NCBI RefSeq assembly: GCF_022539505.1
Contig: NC_061514.1
Coordinates: 223,161,837 to 223,225,836 of the forward strand
Direction: 5' to 3'
Length of the DNA stretch: 64,000 nt
Source of the DNA: Lolium rigidum
Lineage: Eukaryota; Streptophyta; Magnoliopsida; Poales; Poaceae
Below the pieces are notes generated by a model. The model saw nothing but the letters and a program-made list of their open reading frames with translations. It searched no databases and was not told the origin of the DNA. Positions 11,267-23,592 of the stretch are shown in pieces (position 1 is the first letter of the stretch; every line of letters begins with the position of its first letter). The position numbers and the translations under genes are program-made.

Positions 11267-13189
11267 GTTACACTTTCTGCGCCTAGCTGAAAGGCGTTAA
11301 AGAAAAGCGCTTATGGGCGACAACCCATCATTTTATTTCTGCAATTTTTGTTTTATATTTGTGTCTTCGAAGTTGTTACTCAGGTATGTACGCAACTTTC
11401 ATTCAATTTGAGCTTCTTCATCTGAGCATGTTAAGTGCCTCTAAAAAATTCGTCTTTACGGACTGTTCTGTTTTGACAGATTCTGCCTTTTATTTCACAT
11501 TGCCTCTTTTACTGTGTTGAGTGGATTTCTTTGCTCCATTAACTTTCAGTAGCTTTGGGTAATGTCCAGAAGTGTTAGGAATGATTGTGTCCTCTCTGAA
11601 CATGTTAATTTTTGATTATGCACTAACCCTCTAATGAGTTTGCTTTGAGTTTGGTGTGGAGGAAGTTTTCAAGGGTCAAGAGAGGAGGATGATATAATAT
11701 GATCAAGAAGAGTGAAAAGTCTAAGCTTGGGGATGCCCCCGTGGTTCATCCCTGCATATTTCAAGAAGACTCAAGCATCTAAGCTTGGGGATGCCCAAGG
11801 CATCCCCTTCTTCATCGACAACTTATCAGGTCACCTCTAGTGAAACTATATTTTTATTCCGTCACATCTTATGTGCTTTACTTGGAGCGTCTGTATGTTT
11901 TTATTTTTGTTTTTGTTTGAATAAACTCGGATCCTAGCATTCCTTGTGTGGGAGAAAGACACGCTCCGCTGTTTCATATGAACACTGGTGTTCTTAGCTT
12001 TACTTTTAATGTTCATGGCGAAGGTTGAAAACTGCTTCGTTCATTGCTATTTGGTTGGAAACAGAAAATGCTCCATGTGGTAATTGGTATATTGTCTTGA
12101 ATAATTTGATACCTGGCAATTGTTTTGAGTTCTCAAGTAGATCATGTTTAAGATCTTGCATCATGTAGTTTGAACCTATTAGTGGAGAATTACTGTAGAG
12201 CTTGTTGAAATTTGGTTTGCATGATTGGTCTCTCTAAAAGTCTAGATATTTTCTGGTAAAAGTGTTTGAACAATAAGGAGACAATGTACAGTCTTATAAT
12301 GCTTGCAATATGTTCTTATGTAAGTTTTTCTGTACCGGTTCATACTTGTGTTTGCTTCAGACAACCTTGCTAGCCAAAGCCTTGTACTGAGAGGGAATGC
12401 TTCTCGTGCATCCAAAACCTTGAGCCAAAACCTATGCCATTTGTGTCCACCATAACTACCTACTACATGGTATTTTTCTTCCATTCCAAGTAAATTGCTT
12501 GTGTGCTACCTTTAAAATTTAATTCCTTGTCTTTGCAATACATAGCTCATGGGAAATAGCTTTAAAAACTATTGTGGTATTGAATATGTTGCTTATGTAT
12601 CTTATTTCTTGTAAGTTGCTTGTTGAGCGGTAACCATGTTTCTGGGGACGCCATCAACTGTTACACCTTTATTGAATATCATGTGAGATGCTATGCATGC
12701 TCGTCTTGTCTGAAGTAAGGGTGATTTATCATGATTAAATGGTTTGAGTATGCATATTGTTAGAGAAGAACATTGGGCCTCCAACCAAAGCCATGTATCA
12801 TGGTGGAAGTTTCAGCTTGGACATTAATCCTCAATCTCTTATGAGAATATTATCTGTTGTTGAATGCTTAAGCATTAAAGAGGAGTCCATTATCTGTTTT
12901 CTATGTTTTTCGGGTACGGATGTCGAGATCTATCAAAAATGAGAAATCAAATGCAATCTATCTCCTTGGACCTTTGTACATGTGACATAGAGGTACCCCT
13001 TTGTGACACTTGGTTGAAACATATGTAATGCAATGATAATCCATGGAAATCCGAGCTAATTAGGACAAGGTGCGAGCACTATTGGTATTCGATGCATGAG
13101 GCTTGCAACTTATAGGATGTCTTATGCATAACACATATGAATTATTACTACCGTTGACAAAATTGTTTCTATGATTCCAATATAAAAAG
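11267..13189 (+). other. Long non-coding 3' internal region of element A
   Basis: No frame of note. It aligns along its whole length with the corresponding region of element B (15856-17955) and, reversed, with element C. Two copies of AAGCTTGGGGATGCC lie near 11724 and 11786; they resemble the polypurine tract beside the 3' LTR. Confidence 0.75.
13185..13189. repeat. Target-site duplication of element B, left copy (AAAAG)
   Basis: AAAAG immediately precedes TGATACG at 13190 and recurs immediately after the 3' LTR, at 20079-20083. Confidence 0.85.
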
Positions 13190-14783
13190 TGATACGTCTC
13201 AAACGTATCTATAATTTCTTATGTTCCATGCTAGTTTTATGATAATACTCACATGTTTTATACACACTTTACATCATTTATATGCATTTTCCGGCACTAA
13301 CCTATTAACGAGATGCCGAAGCGCCAGTTCCTATTTTGTGCTGTTTTTGGTTTCAGAAATCCTACACAGGAAATATTCTCGGAATTGGACGAAACGAACG
13401 CCCAGGGTCTTATTTTTCCACGGAGCTTCCAGAAGACCGAAGGAGATACGAAGTGGGGCCACGAGGTGGCGACACCACAAGGCGGCGCGGCCAAGGAGGG
13501 GCCCGCGCCGCCCTATGGTGTGGGCCCCTCGTGAGCCTCCCGACTCTGCCCTTCCGCCTACTTATACTCTCTATCGCGAAAACCCTATTACCGAGAGCCA
13601 CGATACGGAAAAAGTTCTAGAGATGCCGCCGCCGCCAATCCCATCTCGGGGGATTCAGGAGATCGCCTCCGGCACCCTGCCGGCGAGGGGAATCATCACC
13701 CGGAGGACTCTACATCACCATGATCGCCTCCGGACTGATGTGTGAGTAGTTCATCCTTGGACTATGGGTCCATAGCAGTAGCTAGATGGTTGTCTTCTCC
13801 ACTTGTGTTATCATGTTAGATCTTGTGACCTGCCTATCATGATCAAGATCGTCTATTTGTAATGCTACATGTTGTGTTTGTTTGATCCGATGAATATGGA
13901 ATACAATGTCAAGTTGATTATTGATCTATCATATATGTGTTGTTTATGTTCTTGCATGCTCTCCGTTTCTAGTAGATGCTCTGGCCAAGTTGGTACTTGT
14001 GACTCCAAGAGGGAGTATTTATGCTCGATAGTGGGTTCATGCCTCCATTGAATCTGGGACAGTGACAGAAAGTTCTAAGGTTGTGGATGTGCTGTTGCCA
14101 CTAGGGATAAAACATCAATGCTTTGTCTAAGGATATTTGTGTTGATTACATTACGCACCATACTTAATGCAATTGTCTGTTGTTTGCAACTTAATACTGG
14201 AAGGGGTGCAGATGCTAACCCGAAGGTGGATTAGGCATAGATGCATGCTGGATAGCGGTCTATGTACTTTGTCGTAATGCCCTAATTAAATCTCATATTA
14301 GTCATCGTGATATATATGTGCATTGTTATGCACTCTCTATTTGTCAATTGCCCAACTGTAATTTGTTCACCCAACATGCTATTTCTTATTGGAGAGACAC
14401 CACTAGTGAACTGTGGACCCTGGTCCATTCTTTTACATCTGAAATACAATCTACTGCAAACTCTGTTCTTTGTTGTTCTTCCCAAACAAACATCATTCTC
14501 CACACCATACGTTTAATCCTTTGTTTACAGCAAGCCGGTGAGATTGACAACCTCACTGTTAAGTTGGGGCAAAGTATTTTGATTGTGTTGTGCAGGTTCC
14601 ACGTTGGCGCCGGAATCCCCGGTGTTGCGCCGCACTACACTCCTTCACCAACAACCTTCACGTGGCCTTCATCTCCTACTGGTTCGATAACCTTGGTTTC
14701 TTACTGAGGGAAAACTTGCTGCTGTACGCATCACACCTTCCTCTTGGGGTTCCCAACAGACGTGTGTCAACTGCACGCCAGCA
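13190..14783 (+). repeat. Element B 5' LTR
   Basis: Begins TGATACGTCTCAAACG and ends CGCCAGCA. GC-rich middle with a TACTTATACTCT stretch near 13560 that could serve as a TATA box. Frames inside it (for example 13221-13745) are LTR sequence, not genes. Confidence 0.88.
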
Positions 14784-14793
14784 AGATTTTTTC

Positions 14794-14811
14794 TGGCGCC
14801 GTTGCCGGGGA
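14794..14811 (+). promoter_or_regulatory. Primer binding site, tRNA-Asp type (element B)
   Basis: Same 18-base sequence as in element A, starting about 10 bases after the LTR end. Confidence 0.85.
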
Positions 14812-14984
14812 GATCAAGACACGCTGCAAGGGGAGTCTCTCACATCCAATCTTTTTTACTTTGTTTTTGTTTTGCTTTACTTTACTTTATTTACTGTCTT
14901 GTTAGCGTTCTCTATATTGAAAATACAAAAAAATTAGTTACTTGCATTTACTTTATTTAGTTTGCTTTATTTACTACTGTTAAA

Positions 14985-15788
14985 ATGAATACTCCTGAGA
15001 ACACTAAGTTGTGTGATTTCACTAGCACAAATAATAATGATTTTATATGCACACCTATTGCTCCACCTGCTACTACAGCAGAATTTTATGAAATTAAACC
15101 TGCTTTACTAAATCTTGTTATGAGAGAGCAATTTTCTGGTGTTAGTTCCGATGATCTTGCTGCCCATCTTAATAATTTTGTTGAAATTTGTGAAATGCAA
15201 AAGTATAAAGATGTAGATGGTGACATTATAAAACTGAAATTGTTTCCTTTCTCCTTAAGAGGAAGAGCTAAAGATTGGTTGCTATCTTTGCCTAAGAATA
15301 GTATTGATTCATGGACTAAATGTAAAGATGTTTTCGTTGGTAGATATTATCCTCCCGCTAAAATTATATCTTTGAGACGTAGCATAATGAATTTTAAGAA
15401 ATTGGATAATGAACATGTTGCTCAAGCATGGGAAAGAATGAAATATTTGGTAAAGAATTTCCCTACCCATGGACTAACTACTTGGAGTATCATCCAAACC
15501 TTTTAAGCAGGACTAAATTTTTCTTCGCGGAACCTATTGGATTCAGCTGCTGGAGGTACTTTTATGTCCATTACTTTGGGGGCGGCAACAAAGATTCTTG
15601 ATAATATGATGATCAATTACTCTGAATGGCACACTGAAAGGGCTCCACAAGGTAAGAAGGTAAATTCTGTTGAAGAAACCTCCTCCTTGAGTGATAAGAT
15701 TGGTGCTATTATTGATATGAAGGAAGGGAATATTAATATCAATTTCCTCTCAAGAAAGGTATGGAACACTTCCCTAGAAAGAGAATGA
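14985..15788 (+). pseudogene. Truncated gag of element B
   Basis: Starts MNTPENTKLCDF at 14985, as in element A, but is open through the site of A's first frameshift. A TAA at 15504-15506 replaces the Tyr codon seen at this place in A. Near 15700 the sequence jumps from the SLSDKI region of gag straight to GAIIDMKEGN, which in A lies after the protease. About 1.28 kb is therefore missing, covering the linker and the whole protease. Reading ends at 15788 after a further frame change. The product cannot be a full gag. Confidence 0.85.
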
Positions 15789-18476
15789 AGTTACCTTTTG
15801 ATTCTATTATTAGAACAAATTATGATGTTGATGCTTCATCTCTTGATAATACTTGATTCACACTTTCTGCGCCTAGCTAAAAGGCGTTAAAGAAAAGCGC
15901 TTATGGGAGACAACCCATTATTTTACTTCTGCACTTTTGTTTTATATTTGAGTCTTGGAAGTTGTTACTACTGTAGAAACCTCTCCTTATCTTTATTTTA
16001 TTGCATAGTTGTGCCAAGTAAAGTCTTTGATAGTAAGGTTAATACTAGATTTGGATTACTGCGCAGAAACAGATTTCTTGCTGTCACGAATTTGAGTAGA
16101 CCTCTCTGAAGGTAACTCAGAAAAATCTGCCAATTTTCGTGTGTGATCCTCAGATATGTACGCAACTTTCATTCAATTTGAGCTTTTTCATCTGATCAAG
16201 TTAAGTGCCCCTGAAAAATTCGTGTTTACGGACTGTTCTGTTTTGACAGATTCTGCCTTTTATTTCGCATTGCCTCTTTTGCTATGTTGAATGGATTTCT
16301 TTGTTCCATTAACATTCAGTAGCTTTGTGCAATGTCCAGAAGTGTTAAGAATTATTATGTCACCTCTGAATATGTGAATTTTTGATTATGCACTAACCCT
16401 CTAATAAGTTTGTTTTGAGTTTGGTGTGGAGGAAGTTTTCAAGGATCAAGAGAGGAGGATGATACAATATGATCAAGAAGAGTGAAAAGTCTAAGCTTGG
16501 GGATGCCCCCGTGGTTCATCCCTACATATTTCAGGAAGACTCAATCATCTAAGCTTAGGGATGCCCAAGGCATCCCCTTCTTCATCGACAACTTATCAGG
16601 TCACCTCTAGTGAAACTATATTTTTATTCCGTCACATCTTATGTGCTTTACTTGGAGTGTCTGTATGTTTTTGTTTTTGTTTGTGTTTGAATAAAATCGG
16701 ATCCTAGCATTCTTTGTTTGGGAGAGAGACACGCTCCGCTCGTTCATATGAACACTGGTGTTCTTAGCTTTACATTTAATGTTCATGGCGAAGGTTGAAA
16801 CTGCTTCGTTCATTGTTATATGGTTGGAAACAGAAAATGCTTCATGTGGTAATTGGTATATTGTATTGAATAATTTGATACTTGGCAATTGTTGTGCTCA
16901 AATAGATTATGTTTAAGCTCTTGCATCATGTACTTTGTACCTATTAATGAAGAACTACCATAGAGCTTGCTGAAATTTGGTTTGCATGATTGGTCTCTCT
17001 AAAGTCTAGATATTTTCTCGGTGAAGTGTTTGAACAACAAGGAGACAATGTAGAGTCTTATAATGCTTGCAATATGTTCTTATGTAAGTTTTGCTGTACC
17101 GGTTCATACTTGTGTTTGCTTCAAACAACCTTGCTAGCCAAAGCCTTGCACTGAGAGGGAATTCTTCTCGTGCATCCAAATCCTTGAGTCAAAAACTATG
17201 CCATTTGTGTCCACCATACCTACCTACTACATGGTATTTCTCTGCCATTTCAAAGTAAATTACTTGAGTGCTACCTTTAAAATTTCATTCCTTGTCTTTG
17301 CAATACATAGCTCATGGGAAAATAGCTTAAAAACTATTGTGGTATTGAATATGTTACTTATGTATCTTACTTCTTATAAGTTTCTTGTTGAGCGGTAACC
17401 ATGTTTCTGGGGACGCCATCAACTATTACACCTTTGTTGAATATCATGTGAGTTGCTATGCATGTTCGTCTTGTCTGAAGTAAGGGTGATTTATCATGAT
17501 CAAATGGTTTGAGTATGCATATTGTTAGAGAAGAACATTGGGCCGCTAACTAAAACCATGAATCATGGTGGAAGTTTCAGTTTGGACATCAATCCTCAAT
17601 CTCCTATGAGAATATTATCTGTTGTTGAATGCTTAAGCATTAAAAAGGAGTCCATTATCTGTTTTCTATGTTGTCCCGGTATGGATGTCCTTAGTTGAGA
17701 TCTATCAAAAACGAGAAATCAAATGTGATTTATCTCCTTGGACCTTTGTACAGGCGGTGTAGAGGTACCCCTTTGTGACACTTGGTTGAAACATATGTTA
17801 TGCAATGATAATCCATGTAAATCCAAGCTAATTAGGACAAGGTGCGAGCACTATTGGTATTCTATGCATGAGGCTTGGAACTTATAGGATGTCTTATGCA
17901 TAACACATATGAATTATTACTACCGTTGACAAAATTGTTTCTATGCTTTCAAAATAAAAGCTCTAGCACAAAAATAGTAATCCATGCTTCCCTCTACGAA
18001 GGGCCATTCTTTTACTTTATGTTGAGTTAGTTTACCTACTTCCTTCTATCTTAGAAGCAAACACTTGTGTCAACTGTGTGCATTGATTCCTACATACTTG
18101 CTTATTTGCATTCATCATATTACTTTGTGTTGACAATTATCCATGAGATATACATGTTGAAGTTGAAAGCAACCGCTGAAACTTATATCTTCCTTTGTGT
18201 TGCTTCGAGAACTTTCTACTAAGAATTTATTGCTTTATGAGTTAACTCCTATGCAAGTCTTATTGATGCTTGTCTTGAAAGTACTATTCATGAAAAGTCT
18301 TTGCTATATGATTCAGTTGTTTATTCATTGTCTTTACCATTGCTTCAAATCACTTCATTCACTTCATATGCTTTACAATAGTATTGATCAAGATTATGAT
18401 AGCATGTCACTTCAGAAATTATCCTTGTTATCGTTTACCTACTCGAGGCCGAGTAGGAACTAAGCTTGGGGATGCT
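15789..18476 (+). other. Non-coding 3' internal region and polypurine tract of element B
   Basis: Aligns with 11267-13189 plus 20079-20598 of element A. AAGCTTGGGGATGC occurs near 16493 and again directly before the 3' LTR (18463-18476). No coding frame is supported. Confidence 0.75.
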
Positions 18477-20078
18477 TGATACGCCTCAAACGTATCTATA
18501 ATTTCTTATGTTCCATGCTAGTTTTATGATAATACTCACAAGTTTTATACACACTTTACATCATTTATATGCATTTTCCGGCACTAACCTATTAACGAGA
18601 TGCCGAAGCGCCAGTTCTCGTTTTGTGCTGTTTTTGGTTTCAGAAATCCTACATAGGAAATATTCTCGGAATTGGACGAAACGAACGCCCAGGGTCTTAT
18701 TTTTCCACGGAGCTTCCAGAAGACCGAAGGAGATACGAAGTGGGGCCACGAGGTGGCAACACCACAAGGCGGCGCGACCAAGGAGGGGCCCGCGCCACCC
18801 TATGGTGTGGGCCCCTCGTGAGCCTCCCGACTCTGCCCTTCCGCCTACTTATACTCTTCGTCGCGAAAACCCTATTACCGAGAGCCACGATACGGAAAAA
18901 TTTACAGAGACGCCGCCGCCGCCAATCCCATCTCGGGGGATTCAGGAGATCGCCTCCGACACCCTGCCGGAGAGGGGAATCATCACCCGGAGGACTCTAC
19001 ATCACCATGATCGCCTCCGGACTGATGTGTGAGTAGTTCATCCTTGGACTATGGGTCCATAGCAGTAGCTAGATGGTTGTCTTCTCCTCTTGTGCTATCA
19101 TGTTAGATCTTGTGAGCTGCCTATCATGATCAAGATCGTCTATTTGTAATGCTACATGTTGTGTTTGTTGGGATCCGATGAATATGGAATACAATGTCAA
19201 GTTGATTAATGATCTATCATATATGTGTTGTTTATGTTCTTGAATGCTCTCCGTTGCTAGTAGAGGCTCTCGCCAAGTTGATACTTGTGACTCCAAGAGG
19301 GAGTATTTATGCTCGATAGTGGGTTCATGCCTCCATTGAATCTGGGACAGTGACAGAAAGTTCTAAGGTTGTGGATGTGCTGTTGCCACTAGGGATAAAA
19401 CATCAATGCTTTGTCTAAGCATATTTGTGTTGATTACATTATGCACCATACTTAATGCAATTGTCTGTTGTTTGCAACTTAATACTGGAAGGGGTGCGGA
19501 TGCTAACCCGAAGGTGGACTTTTTAGGCATAGATGCATGCTGGATAGCGGTCTATGTACTTTGTCGTAATGCCCTTATTAAATCTCATATTAGTCATCGT
19601 GATATGTATGTGCATTGTTATGCACTCTCTATTTGTAAATTGCCCAACTGTAATTTGTTCACCCAACATGCTATTTCTTATTGGAGAGACACCACTAGTG
19701 AACTGTGGACCCCGGTCCATTCTTTTACATCTAAAATACAATCTACTGCAAACTCTGTTCTTTGTTGTTCTTTGCAAACAAACATCATTCTCCACACCAT
19801 ACGTTTAATCCTTTGTTTACAGACAAGCCGGTGAGATTGACAACCTCACTCGTTAAGTTGGGGCAAAGTATTTTGATTGTGCTTGTGCAGGTTCCACGTT
19901 GGCGCCGGAAACCCTGGTGTTGCGCCGCACTACACTCCTTCACCAACAACCTTCACGTGGCCTTCATCTCCTACTGGTTCGATAACCTTGGTTTCTTACT
20001 GAGGGAAAACTTGCTGCTGTACGCATCACACCTTCCTCTTGGGGTTCCCAACAGACGTGTGTCAACTGCACGCCAGCA
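18477..20078 (+). repeat. Element B 3' LTR
   Basis: Begins TGATACGCCTCAAACG and ends CGCCAGCA, followed by AAAAG. Near-identical to 13190-14783 apart from scattered substitutions and small indels. Confidence 0.88.
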
Positions 20079-20598
20079 AAAAGCTCTAGCACAAGAGTAA
20101 TCCCTGCTTCCCTCTGCGAAGGGGCCCTTCTTTTACTTTATGTTGAGTCAGTTTACCTACTTCCTTCTATCTTAGAAGCAAACAGTTGTGTCAACTGTGT
20201 GCATTGATTCCTACATACTTGCTTATTTGCATTCATCATATTACTTTGTATTGACAATTATCCATGAGATAAACATGTTGAAGTTGAAAGCAACTGCTGA
20301 AACTTATATCTTCCTTTGTGTTGCTTCAAAACTTTCTAGTAAGAATCTATTGCTTTATGAGTTAACTCCTATGCAAGACTTATTGATGCTTGTCTTGAAA
20401 GTACTATTCATGAAAAGTCTTTGCTATATGATCAGTTGTTTAGTCATTATCTTTACCATTGCTTTGAATCACTTCATTCATCTCATATGCTTTACAATAG
20501 TATTGATCAAGATTATGATAGCAGCATGTCACTTAAGAAATTATCCTTGTTATCGTTTACCTAATCGAGGGCGAGTAGGAACTAAGCTTGGGGATGCT
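20079..20598 (+). other. Element A internal 3' end with polypurine tract
   Basis: Continues element A after the B insertion. It aligns with 17957-18476 of element B and ends in the polypurine tract AAGCTTGGGGATGC just before the LTR at 20599. Confidence 0.8.
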
Positions 20599-21913
20599 TG
20601 ATACGTCTCCAACGTATCTATAATTTCTTATGTTCCATGCTAGTTTTATGACAATACCTACATGTTTTATTCATACTTTATATCGTTTTTATGCATTTTC
20701 CAGTACTAACCTATTAGCAAGATGCCGAAGCGCCAGTTCCTGTTTTCTGCTGTTTTTGGTTTCAGAAATCTTACACAGGAAATATTCTCGGAATTGGACG
20801 AAACAAAAGCCGAACCTTCTATTTTACCGAGACGGACCCAGAACATCGAAGGAGAGTCGGAGGCGGCCAGCAGGGGGCCCATACCACAGGGCGGTGCTGC
20901 CAGGCCCCCGGGCGCGCCAGCCTATGGGGGGGCACCCCCTGGCTCCTCCGAGGCCGCCCTTTCGCCTATATATTCTCCCAGATGCGAAAACCCTAAGAGA
21001 CCGGACGATATTCCACGAAGAGTTCCGTAGCCGCCACCATCGCGAAAACAAGTTTCGGGGGACAGAAGTCTCTGTTCCGGCATGCCGCCGGGACGGGGAA
21101 TTGCCCCCGGAGTCATCTCCATCGACACCACCGCCATCTTCATCGCCGTTGCTCTCTCCCATGATGAGGAGGGAGTAGTTCTCCCCCGAGGCTAAGGTCT
21201 CTACCGTTAGCTATGTGGTTCATCTCTCTCTCCCATGTGATCTTTATGTGATCATGAGCTTTGTAATCTAGTTGAATATGTAGATGTTACTCTTGTCTAT
21301 TATGCACTCTAGAGGTTACTTTAATATGAACTCCGGATTCACTCTCCACGGTGTGACGGTGACAGTGTGCGCATCGTGTGTGTTTCCTTTATGAAGTTGT
21401 GGAGCTTGTTTACTCCGGCTTGAGGGTGCTCTTGTAGCCCTACACAATGAATGGTGTTTATTATCCAACAACAGAGTGTTTGAGATTAGCATTTATTTAT
21501 TCAGTTATGTGATCATTGTTGAGAGTGTCCACTAGTGAAAGTATGATCCCTAGGCCTTGTTTCTAAGCATTGAAACACCGTTTCCAACAAGTTCTGCTAC
21601 ATGTTTGCTTGCTGCCATTTTTTTTTCATATTGCAATTACTACTTACAATCATCCATATTACTTGTATTTCACTATCTCTTCGCCGAACTAGTGCACCTA
21701 TACATCTGACAAGTGTATTAGGTGTGTTGGGGACACAAGAGACTTCTTGTATCGTAATTGCAGGGTTGCTTGAGAGGGATATCTTTGACCTCTACCTCCC
21801 TGAGTTCGATAAACCTTGGGTGATTCACTTAAGGGAAACTTGCTGCTGTTCTACAAACCTCTGCTCTTGGATCCCAACACTGTCTACAGGAATAGAAGCG
21901 TGCGTAGACATCA
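20599..21913 (+). repeat. LTR at the 3' end of element A, different LTR subfamily
   Basis: Begins TGATACGTCTCCAACG and ends GCGTAGACATCA. The first 200 or so bases resemble the LTRs of B. From about 20810 on it is another sequence, with its own leader, and ends in an ACCTCTGCTCTTGGATCCC region instead of the CTTCCTCTTGGGGTTCCC region of A, B and C. It directly follows A's polypurine tract. Confidence 0.8.
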
Positions 21914-22064
21914 ATCTTTAGCTTCAAATACGCGTAATGAGGAACCGCCATAAATTTCGCAAACGCTGGCCTGCCGAGGATGGCGTGGTACTGTGATTCC
22001 CAATAGACTACCTCAAACTCGAGCTTCTACTTTCTGAAATTTCTAGGTGCGCCAAAGACGACAT

Positions 22065-23084
22065 CTAGTTATATTTTACCAAGGGGATGAGCGGGTCGGG
22101 TGGGATGATGCCATGGAAGCCACTATCAGATTCTTTTAGCATATCGGCCGATAATCCCATTGCTTTCATTGTGCTTGCAAACAAAAGATTAAGGCCGCTT
22201 CCTCCATCCATGAACATTGTGCTCATGTTGTATCCTCCAATATGTGCTTCAAAAACTAGGGCAGCGTGACCGGGCCTAGGAACGGCTGTCGGATGGTCTG
22301 CTCTGCTGAACATGATGCTCTGATTGGACCAGTCGTTGTAATCGGATACCGCTGCCACAGCTACCTCTGCAAATTTTATTTCTCGTGAAAACTTCTTGGC
22401 CTCTCTCTTTGAAAAGTTGGTCTTATGAATCATGTTCACTTGACCTCGGGACGCAGGATAAACTTCGGTTGGTATGTAAATATCTCCATCCGATGTATAC
22501 TGATGTCGGTAGCTGTAAGCTACTGCTCTTTCTTCTGCCGAACGGGATTTTCCCTCTGATTCAGACCTTAACTCGTCACAGAACTTCTGAATGTCGAGGA
22601 ACTGCTGACAATCTTTGAGTAAATGAGTGGCCTTCTCGACGCTATCCTTCGGGTCGATATAAGAGTGCAAATAACATGGCGCGTCAAGCTGTTCCGTAGC
22701 CAATAAATAAGGTGTACAGAGGCGGTTCTTGCTGGATTGCGATTGTAGTATCCCTTCTCGCACTGTCGAAGGTGACTTGCGGCTTGTTCTTCTTCTTCAC
22801 GGCGTAGATCCCTTCGCCTCTTCCGTTGCTCCTCTCTGCTACCAAAGCGACTTCTGCTTTCGCTGCTGTTTCTAGGCAAGCCTACTGAAGCTGCCGGTGG
22901 AACAATGGTTTCTGGAGCCGAAGTCCTTAGGCTTGACGCGTTTGAACTGGGAAGTCCGGAACCGCAACAAGCTGAGTTTCTTGGACTTGGAGGTGTTGGT
23001 GAAGTCAACACAACTGTTGCTGATGTGACCAGAGCTACCGATGACGTGCCTTGTACCGACAGGTTTCCCACAGATGTCGCCAAT
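22065..23084 (-). pseudogene. gag C-terminus and protease of element E, broken
   Basis: The first frame (from about 23060 to 22568) is rich in Ser/Pro, then in Arg/Glu (RKRRRDLRREEEEQAASH), and breaks near 22740. The second frame (22763-22065) holds a gag C-terminal region and a retroviral-type aspartic protease with the FMDGGSGLNLL active-site block (near 22200). It stops before any RT because element A interrupts it. The gag matrix/capsid part appears absent or replaced. Confidence 0.75.
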
Positions 23085-23581
23085 TGTCGAGGGTACTCCT
23101 CAGCAATGCCCACCTTTTGGGGCTTAGGGTTGATGGAATCCTGCAGGCTAACACGAGACATCGGATGCCAAACAAACGGGGAGAGAGATTTACCCAGGTT
23201 CGGGGCCCTCGATGAGGTAAAACCCTTACTTCCTACTTGTCTGATCTTGATTATCGAAAATATCGGGTTACAATGGGGCAGCCGAAGGCTTGGTCTAAGA
23301 TCTCGTCGAGAAGTTAAGATTTCGTGTGACCTAGCTCTAGACTTGCGGTGGTTATGGCTAAGTTGATTGTGTGTCCCTCGGCAGACCCTCTCCTGGCCCT
23401 TATATTGTCAGCCAGGTCTCGAGAGGTCTGTCCGGATACGGAGTTCTACCTCTCAACTTTCCTTGTTCTTCGTCTTCATGCCTTGTTCGCCAAGTATATT
23501 TCTTCGGAACCGACATGGCGGCCCACCTTGTTCAATGGATGATCTTCATGGGCCCTTGGTTGAGCCACAAGAGGTAGCACA
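23085..23581 (-). repeat. LTR of element E (right boundary tentative)
   Basis: The minus-strand LTR ends ...CCTCGACA at 23085, next to the primer site. Its start could be TGTGCTACCTC at 23581, giving 497 bases with TGT...ACA ends, followed by 11 bases before element C. The boundary is inferred from the end motif only. Confidence 0.55.
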
Positions 23582-23592
23582 ATACGGTTTAC

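Larger units (their letters stand above)
13190..20078 (+). mobile_element. Gypsy-like gag-only element B, nearly complete and probably young
   Basis: 5' LTR 13190-14783 and 3' LTR 18477-20078 are nearly identical by eye, with TG...CA ends. A tRNA-Asp primer site lies at 14794-14811, and the polypurine tract AAGCTTGGGGATGC just before 18477. AAAAG target duplications flank it. The internal region holds a shortened gag and no protease or pol genes, so it would need proteins supplied in trans. Confidence 0.9.
7551..21913 (+). mobile_element. Gypsy-like gag-protease element A, interrupted by CACTA and by element B
   Basis: Parts in order: partial 5' LTR (7551-8899), tRNA-Asp primer site (8910-8927), broken gag-protease (9112-11266), long non-coding 3' region (11267-13189, resuming at 20079-20598), polypurine tract AAGCTTGGGGATGC just before 20599, and an LTR at 20599-21913. 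Element B splits it at 13190-20078; AAAAG at 13185-13189 and again at 20079-20083 proves B's insertion here. No reverse transcriptase, RNase H or integrase is present. The 3' LTR belongs to a different subfamily from the 5' LTR. Confidence 0.85.
21914..23592 (-). mobile_element. Gypsy-like element E, 5' part (LTR, primer site, gag-protease)
   Basis: On the minus strand: an LTR ending at 23085, a primer site (complement of 23067-23084) starting TGGCGACATCTGTGGG, then gag and protease fragments running down to 21914, where element A begins. The family differs from A, B and C and resembles element D in its primer-site type. Confidence 0.75.

Noticed and set aside
11267..13189. Search for reverse transcriptase or integrase in the 3' regions of elements A, B and C
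   Set aside because: No frame there shows RT, RNase H or integrase motifs, so I did not call the elements autonomous.
13221..13745. 174-codon plus-strand frame, also present at 18508-19032
   Set aside because: It lies wholly inside the LTRs of element B and appears in both LTR copies; LTR sequence, not a gene.
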